Positions 8,483 through 18,091 of a stretch of DNA of 49,261 bases are shown piece after piece. The stretch covers positions 1 to 49,261 of the forward strand of contig DDSV01000025.1 of the NCBI GenBank assembly GCA_002344215.1, read 5' to 3'. The notes below the pieces were generated by a model that was given only the letters and a program-made list of their open reading frames with translations, made no database searches and was not told where the DNA came from. Each line of letters opens with the position of its first letter. The stretch's first letter is position 1. This stretch comes from Akkermansiaceae bacterium UBA2381. GTDB lineage: Bacteria; Verrucomicrobiota; Verrucomicrobiia; Verrucomicrobiales; DEV007. The position numbers were made by a program, and so were the translations under genes.

Positions 8483-8864
8483 TCAAGCCATTAGATACCG
8501 CAGGGCATCGCGGGCCGCTTCGCGTTTTTTGTCATCTTCGACGAGTCGCGAGACAACGACAAATCCGCAGAGATACTTGATCCGGTGAGTGAGCCAGGCT
8601 TCCCACTGGACCGACTCGCGCCGTGTCCAGTAGTCGGGCGAAAAGGGATCGATCTCCGATCTGACGAGTTTGCCCAACTCTCCATCCAGAACGGGCAGCG
8701 CCTTCAATCGCGCGAAATGCTCCCGATGCGCCGTGATCCCCTTCCCGGCCAGATCGGGAAAACCGCAGTCCGGTGATGCCCCGCTCGAGATAGCGGTAGG
8801 CGATCATGGATAGCGATTCTTCGCCCAAATGACGAACAAAAGACTTCCCGGATACCGGCCTCAC
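8483..8864 (-). pseudogene. Unrecognised gene broken by a 1-base frameshift
   Basis: Two minus-strand frames join into one plausible protein. The first frame, from GTG at 8864, reads RPVSGKSFVRHLGEESLSM, then AYRYLERGITGLRF. The second continues PDLAGKGITAHREHFARLKA and runs to the stop at 8483, ending DALRYLMA. The switch falls at a run of four A (8759-8762). Removing one A would fuse the frames into about 126 residues reading ...GLRFPDLAGKG.... The GTG overlaps the TGA of the ABC permease gene as GTGA, a standard translational-coupling overlap, which supports this start; ATG 8807 is an alternative. I do not recognise the family. The break may be a true mutation or a sequencing error in the homopolymer. 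Confidence 0.55.
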
Positions 8865-9658
8865 TGCGACACAAACTTCGTCAGCAATCCTTTCTCCCGC
8901 GCCGTTTTCATGACATGCACAAAAAGCAGACCGGCGAGAAAGAGATAGACGGCATTCAAGCCGGTGGCCATGCCGAGATCGGACCACGACACCGTTCCGG
9001 TCTTTAAACCCTCCCGCATTCCTTCAAAAATGTAGGAGCAGGGAATGGCCTGAGCGATCCACTGAATCGCCGGTGGCAGCGAGGCGACCGGATAATAAAC
9101 CGCAGCGAAGGGCTGGATAAAAAACGGCACCGCCCAGGCAAGTGTTTCCGCGGCAGGCCCCCATCGCACAATGAGTGCCGTCGAGATCATCCCGAGGGAC
9201 CAGCCGAAGAGGAGCAGATTAAAAACAAAGGGGATGAGCGACCAACTCAGTTCAAAAACGTTGAAGGAATAGAGAACGATGGAGAGGATCGCGAGCATCA
9301 GCGACGTGATCGCCGCGCGGATCAGTCCGATGGCATAGGTCGAGAGCAGGTAATCCGCGTTGGTCACGGGAGCGGAGAAGACGTTGAGGAGATTCCGCGA
9401 CCAGACATCTTCCAGAAAATACAGCGCCACCCCCTGCTGCGCACGGAAGATAATGTCCCAGAGAATGACCGAGCCGATCAAAAAGGTAATCTGATAGGGA
9501 AAAGAATCACCCGTGTGCTTCTGCAGGAAAACGGTCAGGTACCCCCACACTAACAAATCCACCAGAGGCCAGAAGAGGAGCTCCACAAGACGCACCGGAG
9601 TCCGCGTGTAGAGGAAAAGATTGCGCAAAACAAGCGCCTGAATCGTGGAAAAGGTCAT
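8861..9658 (-). CDS. ABC-2 type transporter permease
   Basis: The 265-residue protein has about six hydrophobic membrane segments, including a long helix at LNLLLFGWSLGMISTALIV in the second half, and the late motif AVYYPVASLPPAIQWIAQAIP, which is typical of ABC-2 permeases of the NodJ/DrrB type. It is the membrane partner of the ATPase encoded upstream at 9712-10470; the gap is 53 bases. Together they should form an exporter of a lipid, glycan or drug-like compound; the cargo cannot be told from sequence. Its stop overlaps the GTG of the broken downstream gene. Confidence 0.9.
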   Translation of the reverse strand: MTFSTIQALVLRNLFLYTRTPVRLVELLFWPLVDLLVWGYLTVFLQKHTGDSFPYQITFLIGSVILWDIIFRAQQGVALYFLEDVWSRNLLNVFSAPVTNADYLLSTYAIGLIRAAITSLMLAILSIVLYSFNVFELSWSLIPFVFNLLLFGWSLGMISTALIVRWGPAAETLAWAVPFFIQPFAAVYYPVASLPPAIQWIAQAIPCSYIFEGMREGLKTGTVSWSDLGMATGLNAVYLFLAGLLFVHVMKTAREKGLLTKFVSQ

Positions 9659-9711
9659 TTAGGGAGCTTGGTAGCTGTTAGCTGTTAGTGGTCGGCAACT
9701 GGTCTCGTAGG

Positions 9712-10470
9712 TTATTCGCTAATCGCTTCCTTAGCCTCAATTTCGCCGCCGCGGGCGACGCGGATGAAGAGCGACTCGAGCGATTCCTCCTGGAAATGTT
9801 CGAGAGTCTCGGCCGCGGTGCCGGTGAAGAGGATTTTTCCCTGATGCATGAAAATGATGCGGTCACAGACCTCTTCGACGTCCCGCATATTGTGCGAAGT
9901 ATAGAGGATGCTCGCTCCCTCCTCGTCGCGAATGCGACGTGTTACCTTGCGGACCTTGTCGGCAATGTCGGGGTCGAGGCTGGCGGTCGGTTCATCGAGG
10001 AGAAGCAGCTCGGGTTTGTTGAGCAGCGCTTTGCAAAGATTAAGACGCGTTGATTCCCCGGCGGAGAGGTTGCCCGAGACACGATCCTTGAGGTGGCTGA
10101 TTTCGAGCATCTCGAGGACTTCGTCGATGCGGGATTTCAATTTCGGAACCCGGTAGATTTTTCCGAAAACAAGGAGGTTCTGCCAGACACGGAGATTCCC
10201 GGGCAACTGGGTGTAGGTGCTGCAGAAATTCATCCGCCGCAGGATCGCAATGCGCTCTTTGGTGAGATCCTTGCCGAATACACGGATCTCCCCGGCGGTG
10301 GGCGTCACGATCCCGAGAATCATGTTGATCGCGGTGGTCTTGCCGGCGCCGTTCGCACCGAGCAGACCGAGGATCTCGCCCTTCCGGATCTCGAACGAGA
10401 TTCCGTCCACCGGAGTCAGTTCGCCGAACTTTTTGACGAGGTTGGATACCTGGAGGACGGGATCGGACAT
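9712..10470 (-). CDS. ABC-2 type transporter ATPase
   Basis: The frame extends to 10596, but the N-terminal residues there look non-coding and overlap a REP hairpin. ATG 10470 gives MSDPVLQVSNLVKKFG, a normal ABC start, and a 252-residue protein. Walker A GANGAGKT is at residues 38-45, the signature LSAGE at 135-139, Walker B LLLLDE at 155-160 and the switch histidine at 193 (YTSHNM). The family is CcmA/NodI-type ATPases that pair with ABC-2 permeases, and the permease gene follows directly. No Shine-Dalgarno site is visible before the ATG; the leader is pyrimidine-rich. Confidence 0.95.
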   Translation of the reverse strand: MSDPVLQVSNLVKKFGELTPVDGISFEIRKGEILGLLGANGAGKTTAINMILGIVTPTAGEIRVFGKDLTKERIAILRRMNFCSTYTQLPGNLRVWQNLLVFGKIYRVPKLKSRIDEVLEMLEISHLKDRVSGNLSAGESTRLNLCKALLNKPELLLLDEPTASLDPDIADKVRKVTRRIRDEEGASILYTSHNMRDVEEVCDRIIFMHQGKILFTGTAAETLEHFQEESLESLFIRVARGGEIEAKEAISE

Positions 10471-10544
10471 ACAGGGGAGAAGGAGCGGAAAAATGGACGA
10501 GGGCGGCGACGGGGTCAACCGGTCAGATTCGACGTGAAGTGAGA

Positions 10545-10568
10545 GTAGCGGAAAAGGTGAGTTTTTCG
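10545..10568 (+). repeat. REP element 1 (imperfect)
   Basis: This 24-base unit starts with the tetranucleotide GTAG, followed by CGGAAAAG, a GTGA loop and GTTTTTCG. The pairing is imperfect (one G·T wobble and one mismatch next to the loop). It has the same orientation and layout as the other four units around the RAYT gene. Confidence 0.7.
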
Positions 10569-10584
10569 TGCAGGAGCATCGTTC

Positions 10585-10608
10585 CGAAGGTCTCACGACC
10601 TTCGCTAC
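10585..10608 (-). repeat. REP element 2 (perfect hairpin)
   Basis: On the minus strand this unit reads GTAG, then CGAAGGTC, a GTGA loop and GACCTTCG, a perfect 8-bp stem. It is identical to the unit at 11312-11335 and inverted relative to the flanking units. An inverted neighbouring pair of this kind is the REPIN arrangement. Confidence 0.85.
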
Positions 10609-10630
10609 ACTGAATTGGCACGCTTAAGGC

Positions 10631-10654
10631 GTAGCGGAAAACGTGAGTTTTTCG
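10631..10654 (+). repeat. REP element 3
   Basis: This 24-base unit is GTAG followed by CGGAAAAC, GTGA and GTTTTTCG, an 8-bp stem with one G·T wobble. The open frame of the RAYT gene could start at a GTG inside it (10643), but that is unlikely to be the real start. Confidence 0.8.
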
Positions 10655-10723
10655 ATTGTTCGATCAGTCCGATCAGAACACTTTACCAATACCTCAGGCT
10701 ATCCGGAACTCCGGTTGCACCCT

Positions 10724-11299
10724 ATGCCCTACGACCCAGACAAGCATTCCGGAAGATTGAGAAGGCTTGACCGCTCTTATTATGAGGGAAGGCAATGGGT
10801 TCATTGGATCATGACGATCAACCATCGCCAAACCGGATGGCTGAATGACCTTCACTTTTCACGGGTCCGCGAATTGCTCTGCCATACGATGGCTCGAGAA
10901 AACTTGATCTGTCCCGTATTCTGCCTGATGCCGGATCACGCGCATTTCCTCTTGGGCGGTCTCGACGAAAGCAGTGATCAGAAACGGGCGGTCAAGTTTT
11001 TCAGAACGCATTGGAATCAAACTCTGAAAATCGCTTCACCTCCTGCAAACCTTCAGGAACAGGCCTTTGATCATGTCCTCACCGGAGCTGAGAGAGAAAG
11101 AGGCGCGTTCGAAAGTGTCGTCGGGTATATTCTTGAGAATCCCACAAGAGCTGCTCTCGTCGAGTCTACCTCCGAATGGCCATATCTTGGCTCAATCGTC
11201 GCGGGGTATCCCGCGCTCGATCCGCGGCAGGACGAGTTTTATCCCTTATTCTGGAGAATCTATGACCGCTTGATCAATGATGCCGAAGTCGACGATTGA
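10724..11299 (+). CDS. REP-associated tyrosine transposase (RAYT, Y1/IS200-like)
   Basis: The 191-residue protein is of the Y1 (HUH) single-strand transposase fold. The metal-binding pair is in MPDHAHFLL (H72, H74) and the catalytic tyrosine is probably Y135 in VVGYILENPTRAALV, a motif characteristic of RAYTs. I use ATG 10724 (MPYDPDKHSGRL); the frame is open to a GTG at 10643 lying inside a REP hairpin. Five REP units flank it, two of them perfect hairpins, with the GTAG head that RAYTs recognise. RAYT proteins are usually single-copy, domesticated relatives of IS200/IS605 transposases that mobilise or maintain REP sequences. The protein appears intact. Confidence 0.9.
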   Translation: MPYDPDKHSGRLRRLDRSYYEGRQWVHWIMTINHRQTGWLNDLHFSRVRELLCHTMARENLICPVFCLMPDHAHFLLGGLDESSDQKRAVKFFRTHWNQTLKIASPPANLQEQAFDHVLTGAERERGAFESVVGYILENPTRAALVESTSEWPYLGSIVAGYPALDPRQDEFYPLFWRIYDRLINDAEVDD

Positions 11300-11311
11300 A
11301 GAGCGCCCAAT

Positions 11312-11335
11312 CGAAGGTCTCACGACCTTCGCTAC
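11312..11335 (-). repeat. REP element 4 (perfect hairpin)
   Basis: This unit is identical to REP element 2: on the minus strand GTAG, CGAAGGTC, GTGA, GACCTTCG with a perfect 8-bp stem. It starts 12 bases after the RAYT stop codon. Confidence 0.85.
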
Positions 11336-11352
11336 ACTCTGTCCCGAAAGCC

Positions 11353-11376
11353 GTAGCGAAGAACGTGAGTTCTTCG
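11353..11376 (+). repeat. REP element 5 (perfect hairpin)
   Basis: The unit is GTAG, then CGAAGAAC, a GTGA loop and GTTCTTCG, a perfect 8-bp stem. With element 4 it makes an inverted pair separated by 17 bases, matching the pair on the other side of the RAYT gene. It lies 21 bases from the end of the SNF2 helicase gene. Confidence 0.85.
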
Positions 11377-11397
11377 ATCAGAGCCCAAGCCCATCGC

Positions 11398-14088
<2,691 letters not shown>

Positions 14089-14136
14089 CGTTGGAGTGAC
14101 GGCTTCAGCCGTTCGCGATGGCACCTCCGCGAGCAA

Positions 14137-14472
14137 CTATCGACTCCTGATCCACCATTCGACGAGACATGCGAGAGCTAGGACCAAATTGAGAAGGTTG
14201 TAAACCTTGAAGGGCAGCAGGATCTGAATGAGCACGGCGTAGGCGGTGAAGGAAAAAATGACTGCCTCGCGGAACTCCACTCCGAAATACTGAAGCAGGA
14301 TCAATCCGATCAGCCAGACCGCCTTGCACAGATAAGCCCATTTCGCCGCGGTGAGGGGCGCCATCTTCCCGTCACGATATTTCGCAAAGACATCGTCCTC
14401 CCGCCGGATCCAGATGCGCCATTCGAGATGGAGATGCACGAGGACGATCACAATGAGGAAAATCTCAAACAT
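14137..14472 (-). CDS. Small membrane protein of unknown function
   Basis: I do not recognise this 111-residue protein. It has an N-terminal hydrophobic segment (MFEIFLIVIVLVHLHLEW), a charged cytoplasmic stretch (RIWIRREDDVFAKYRDGK), and two or three further membrane segments (KAVWLIGLILLQYFGVEF, FTAYAVLIQILLPF and NLLNLVLALACLVEWW). It lies 9 bases downstream of the NHL gene and 48 bases upstream of the SNF2 helicase start, all on the minus strand, so the three genes are probably cotranscribed. Nothing else points to a function. Confidence 0.75.
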   Translation of the reverse strand: MFEIFLIVIVLVHLHLEWRIWIRREDDVFAKYRDGKMAPLTAAKWAYLCKAVWLIGLILLQYFGVEFREAVIFSFTAYAVLIQILLPFKVYNLLNLVLALACLVEWWIRSR

Positions 14473-14481
14473 CGCGTTCGA

Positions 14482-15558
14482 TCACTTTGCGTAAGGTGCC
14501 CGGAGAATCCGGTTGTTGTAGGTGTCGCAGATATAGATCATCCCGTCCGGACCGATCCTGACCCCGTGGGGACGACGCAAGCCCGTCGTCATCAGCGTCT
14601 CGCCCACTCCATCGGACGCCGCCGGAGGCTGCCCCGCGATGAGCTCGATTTTCTCCGCAGCCGGATCATAGCGCCGGATACAGTGGTTCTCGGCATCGGC
14701 GATGAGGACTCGTCCCTGCGGGTCCATCGCGACATACTTCGGCCCGTTCATCGTCGCCTCGACAGCAGGCCCGCCGTCTCCGCTGTAGCCCTTTTTGCCG
14801 GCGCGATTCACGACCGTGCGGACCTTGCCACCCGAGACCTCAACGAGCGCATTTCCTCCGCGGAGCAGGACGTAGAGCGTGCCGTCAACTGCCTGACAAA
14901 CCGCCCGAGTGTCCCCCATTGCCGCCTCGAGCGCGGGCGAACCATCGTTCGGGAGTCCTTTTTCCCCGCTGCCCGCGACGGTCGAGAGTTGGCCGCTCGC
15001 GAGATCGAGCAAGCGAGTGCGGTGATTCCCGATGTCGGCGATGTAAACGCGCTCTCCGTCGGGTGAGAGCGAGGCTGTCATCGTGATGTTGAATTTCCCC
15101 GCCGTGGCCGGACCGCCGTCTCCTCCGAAACCTTTTTCACCGGTCCCCGCGATCGTGCTCACCTTGCCCGACTTCAGGTCGTAAAGCCGGACCCGGTGGT
15201 TAAACGAATCACCGATGATGGCGGTGTCGTCCTTCGTGATCTGAATGTCGTGCATGCCGTTGAAGATCGCCTCGAGCGGATTTGTTCCGTCTCTGACATC
15301 CGCATCGGGAGCCGGCTTGTTCTTTTCGACATTGTGCTCCACTCCCGCGACAAACTTGACCTGCCCCCCGACGATGCGGAAAATGCGGTTCGATTTCGTA
15401 AACTCGACCCCGTAGGCAATGCCCTGCGAATCAAAATCCACACTGAACGGCTCACTGATCGATGTCGTCCCCGATGCCCCCGCAATGATTTCGACCTGGG
15501 CGCGAGACGTCGCGGCGAAAAGGAAAAAGGCAACACACCCGGACAGAATCGTTCTCAT
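14482..15558 (-). CDS. Secreted NHL-repeat beta-propeller protein
   Basis: The 358-residue product has a signal peptide (MRTILSGCVAFFLFAATSRA) followed by about six NHL-like blades. Clear units are STIAGTGEKGFGGDGGPATA, VYIADIGNHRTRLLDL, STVAGSGEKGLPNDGSPA, VLIADAENHCIRRYD and the terminal IYICDTYNNRILR. NHL propellers of this type, with the G-x-G-x-x-G-F-x-G-D-G-G-P-A signature, are common in exported proteins of Verrucomicrobia and Planctomycetes and usually bind ligands or proteins. The specific partner is unknown. It is first in a minus-strand run with the small membrane protein and the SNF2 helicase. Confidence 0.9.
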   Translation of the reverse strand: MRTILSGCVAFFLFAATSRAQVEIIAGASGTTSISEPFSVDFDSQGIAYGVEFTKSNRIFRIVGGQVKFVAGVEHNVEKNKPAPDADVRDGTNPLEAIFNGMHDIQITKDDTAIIGDSFNHRVRLYDLKSGKVSTIAGTGEKGFGGDGGPATAGKFNITMTASLSPDGERVYIADIGNHRTRLLDLASGQLSTVAGSGEKGLPNDGSPALEAAMGDTRAVCQAVDGTLYVLLRGGNALVEVSGGKVRTVVNRAGKKGYSGDGGPAVEATMNGPKYVAMDPQGRVLIADAENHCIRRYDPAAEKIELIAGQPPAASDGVGETLMTTGLRRPHGVRIGPDGMIYICDTYNNRILRAPYAK

Positions 15559-15609
15559 GTCAGGATCTTGAAAGATTCCCGGCGCTTTGAAAAGCGATCT
15601 TTACGATCA

Positions 15610-15635
15610 GATTGGTGCGCGAAGAGGGATTTGAA
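15610..15635 (-). repeat. Displaced copy of the tRNA-Val 3' end (possible att scar)
   Basis: These 26 bases are identical to 15761-15786 and in the same direction. They correspond to three bases downstream of the tRNA, the CCA end, the acceptor 3' strand and part of the T arm. The copies are 151 bases apart, and the tRNA itself remains complete. This is the pattern left when an element integrates in a tRNA 3' end. No integrase lies between them, so it could also be a simple partial duplication. Confidence 0.75.
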
Positions 15636-15760
15636 TTGTCGGCTCACTTCGTTCGCTCGACCTGCGATTCAGGCTGCGCTTTTTTTGCGGGAGCAATGCT
15701 CCCTGGGCAGGCCCTCCCTGCGGCCGGGGGTTGTCGACTCTTTTACAGAACCGGTGGTCG

Positions 15761-15786
15761 GATTGGTGCGCGAAGAGGGATTTGAA
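15761..15786 (-). repeat. tRNA-Val 3'-end copy, partner of 15610-15635
   Basis: This is the second member of the 26-base exact direct repeat and lies within the intact tRNA gene. The intervening DNA holds a 6-bp inverted repeat (GGGAGC/GCTCCC), a T run and other short palindromes but no gene. Confidence 0.75.
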
Positions 15787-15838
15787 CCCCCGACCGCCTC
15801 GGTGTAAACGAGATGCTCTACCGCTGAGCTATTCGCGC
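15764..15838 (-). tRNA. tRNA-Val (anticodon TAC)
   Basis: Read on the minus strand, the 75-base gene folds as a full cloverleaf. The acceptor stem is GCGCGAA with TTCGCGC, the D arm GCTC...GAGC with GGT in the loop, the anticodon stem TCTCG/CGAGG around loop TTTACAC (anticodon TAC, valine), and the T arm has loop TTCAAAT. The CCA end is encoded. It lies between the NHL gene and speA, on the strand opposite speA. The encoded 3' end is duplicated at 15610-15635. Confidence 0.97.
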
Positions 15839-16014
15839 CAATCAGAACTGCGGGGCCCGAAGGCCACGAGAATGAGGTGGTGAAAATACGACGCTTTTCC
15901 CGCTCATCAAGGAAAACCGTTCCGCAGAACTGAAGAAGGACCGCCAATCCTCCGATTTCCGTCTCTTTTCTGCCGGAATTTTTCCCATTGGAAACTTGCG
16001 GGAATGCTATGAGG

Positions 16015-16043
16015 TTGAAAGGTTTCACGGATCTCCCTGTAAT
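16015..16043 (+). promoter_or_regulatory. Probable sigma70-type promoter of speA
   Basis: TTGAAA at 16015-16020 (five of six to the -35 consensus) and TGTAAT at 16038-16043 (five of six to the -10 consensus) are separated by exactly 17 bases. The expected start of transcription near 16050 gives a leader of about 40 bases before the speA ATG. It is the best promoter match I saw in the window, but it is a consensus call only. Confidence 0.5.
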
Positions 16044-16088
16044 CCTCTCCTCCAACCCCGACCTTAGTCCCTTGATTCTGTCCCGAAA

Positions 16089-18086
16089 ATGAGCCAACGC
16101 CGCACCCCTGATGCCGCCCGACCAGCCGCCGCCCGCACCCGCAAGCCTTCGGGCTCGTCAAAAAAGGTGGAACGTGAGGCTTCGGAAAAGCCCTGGACCA
16201 TTGAGGATGCCGCCGAGACTTACGGGATCAACCATTGGGGTGCCGGCTACTATTCGATCTCCCGTCGCGGCGAAGTCTCCGTCGACCTGACCGACCGGGC
16301 GACCGGATCGCCTCACTCGGTCAGCCTGCCCAAGCTCCTCGAAGAACTCGATGCACGGGGCATCCGTCCACCGCTGCTGCTGCGTTTCCCCCGCATTCTG
16401 GAGCGGCGCATCGAGGAACTCTACCATGGCTTTGCCAAGGCGATCAGTGACCTCGAGTACGGCGGCATGTACCGGGGCGTCTTTCCAATCAAAGTGAATC
16501 AGCAACAGCAGGTCGCCGAAGAGGTCGCCGCCTACGGTCGCCGTTTTCACTACGGCTTTGAGGTGGGCAGCAAGCCCGAACTGATTGCCGCCCTCGCCTA
16601 TTTGAAGGACTCGGATGCGCTCCTCGTCTGCAACGGCTACAAGGATGAGGAGTTCATCGATCTGGCCCTCTACGGCCAACTCCTCGGCCTGCGTGTGGTC
16701 ATGGTCCTCGAAATGCCGCACGAACTAGGCATCATTGAGGAACGCTCCGCCGCCCTCGGGGTTGAACCTGTCATCGGGGTGAGGGTGAAACTTTCCGCGG
16801 AAGGTGCGGGAAAATGGGCCAAGTCGGGCGGAGAAAAGAGTCCCTTCGGTCTGAACCTCGCCCAGCTTGTCGAAACGGTCGAAAGGCTTCGCGAACGCGG
16901 ACGCCTCGGCTGGCTCCAGATGCTGCACTGCCACCAGGGGTCTCAGATTCCCGACCTGACGATCATTCGCCGGGCCATTGAGGAAACCGCCCGCATTTAC
17001 GCCGGACTGGTCAAGGAAGGGGCACCCATGGGCCTTCTAAATCTGGGGGGCGGTCTCGCGGTGGACTATGATGGATCACGCTCAACCCGTTCCTCGAGCG
17101 CAAACTACTCGATTGAAGAGTACTGCCACAGTCTCGTCGACGCGGTGAAATGGGTTCTTGATGAAAGTGGTGTCGCTCATCCCACTCTTGTCACCGAGTC
17201 CGGCCGGGCCATGGTCGCGCACTATTCAATGCTGGCGCTCGAGATTCTCGATGTGAACCGCTTTGAAAACCGCGATGAGCTCGCCGTCAACGAGGATGAC
17301 AACGAAACCCTCGTTGCCCTCGCCGAAGTGGCGCGCAACATCAACGCCGACAACCTGCTCGAGTCCTTCGGCAAGGCCAACCGCCACCGCGAGGAGTTGC
17401 ACGAAAACTTCCTCACCGGTGACATCAGCCTGCGGGAGCGGGCAATGTGTGAACAGTGTTACTGGCGCGCCATGACCGATATCGCCACCGAGACTCAGAA
17501 GTTGCGCTATGTGCCGGAGGAATTGCGCGATCTCTCGGGCCTCCTCGCCGATCAGTATTACGGGAACTTCAGCATTTTCCAGTCGCTCGCTGATTCGTGG
17601 GCGATCGATTGTGCCTTCCCCGTGATGCCGCTGCACCGCCTCACCGAACGTCCCACCCGTCAGGGAGTGATCCACGACGTGACCTGTGACTGCGACGGCA
17701 TGATCAAAAAATATGTCTCCGGATCCGAAGTCACCGAGGCCCTGCCTATTCACGAGACAAAGGAGAACCAAAGCTATTTCCTCGGTATTTTCCTCGTCGG
17801 AGCCTATCAGGAAACGCTGAGCGATCTTCACAACCTCTTCGGCGACACCCACGCCGTCAGCGTTGATGTTGAAAGCGGACGGGTTCGCTTTTCGCGCGAA
17901 GTCGAGGGCGACTCGGTCTCCGATGTGCTTGAGTACGTGGAGCACGAACCGAAGAAGCTCGTCGAACAGTTCCGCGAGCTCGCCGAAACGGCGATCAGCG
18001 AGGGAAGAATCACCGCTGTCCAGCGCCGCAAGGCTCTGGAAGCCTACCGGAACGGCATGGCCGGCTACACCTATTTCGAAAGCTGA
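16089..18086 (+). CDS. speA: Biosynthetic arginine decarboxylase
   Basis: SpeA converts arginine to agmatine, the first step of the agmatine route to putrescine and other polyamines. The 665-residue protein is full length for this PLP enzyme. It has the N-terminal WTIEDAAETYGINHWGAGYY, the PLP lysine K135 in FPIKVNQQQQ, HCHQGSQIPD, LNLGGGLAVDYDGS and the late DVTCDCDG, all recognisable from the E. coli-type enzyme. The first 35 residues are a basic, low-complexity extension rich in Arg, Ala, Pro and Lys. A DHS-like gene starts 5 bases after its stop, so the two are cotranscribed. No agmatinase or agmatine deiminase gene is in the window. Confidence 0.96.
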   Translation: MSQRRTPDAARPAAARTRKPSGSSKKVEREASEKPWTIEDAAETYGINHWGAGYYSISRRGEVSVDLTDRATGSPHSVSLPKLLEELDARGIRPPLLLRFPRILERRIEELYHGFAKAISDLEYGGMYRGVFPIKVNQQQQVAEEVAAYGRRFHYGFEVGSKPELIAALAYLKDSDALLVCNGYKDEEFIDLALYGQLLGLRVVMVLEMPHELGIIEERSAALGVEPVIGVRVKLSAEGAGKWAKSGGEKSPFGLNLAQLVETVERLRERGRLGWLQMLHCHQGSQIPDLTIIRRAIEETARIYAGLVKEGAPMGLLNLGGGLAVDYDGSRSTRSSSANYSIEEYCHSLVDAVKWVLDESGVAHPTLVTESGRAMVAHYSMLALEILDVNRFENRDELAVNEDDNETLVALAEVARNINADNLLESFGKANRHREELHENFLTGDISLRERAMCEQCYWRAMTDIATETQKLRYVPEELRDLSGLLADQYYGNFSIFQSLADSWAIDCAFPVMPLHRLTERPTRQGVIHDVTCDCDGMIKKYVSGSEVTEALPIHETKENQSYFLGIFLVGAYQETLSDLHNLFGDTHAVSVDVESGRVRFSREVEGDSVSDVLEYVEHEPKKLVEQFRELAETAISEGRITAVQRRKALEAYRNGMAGYTYFES

Positions 18087-18091
18087 ACACC

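Noticed and set aside
9659..9711. Short tandem repeat TAGCTGTTAGCTGTTAG between the ABC genes
   Set aside because: It is only about 17 bases with no palindrome or known signal; I treat it as chance.
10643..10723. Upstream GTG start for the RAYT gene
   Set aside because: It lies inside a REP hairpin, and the extra 27 residues do not match the family.
15196..16097. ORFs on both strands reading across tRNA-Val (ending EEGFEPPTASV and SSAVEHLVYTEAVGGSNPSS)
   Set aside because: These are well-known false translations of a tRNA gene.
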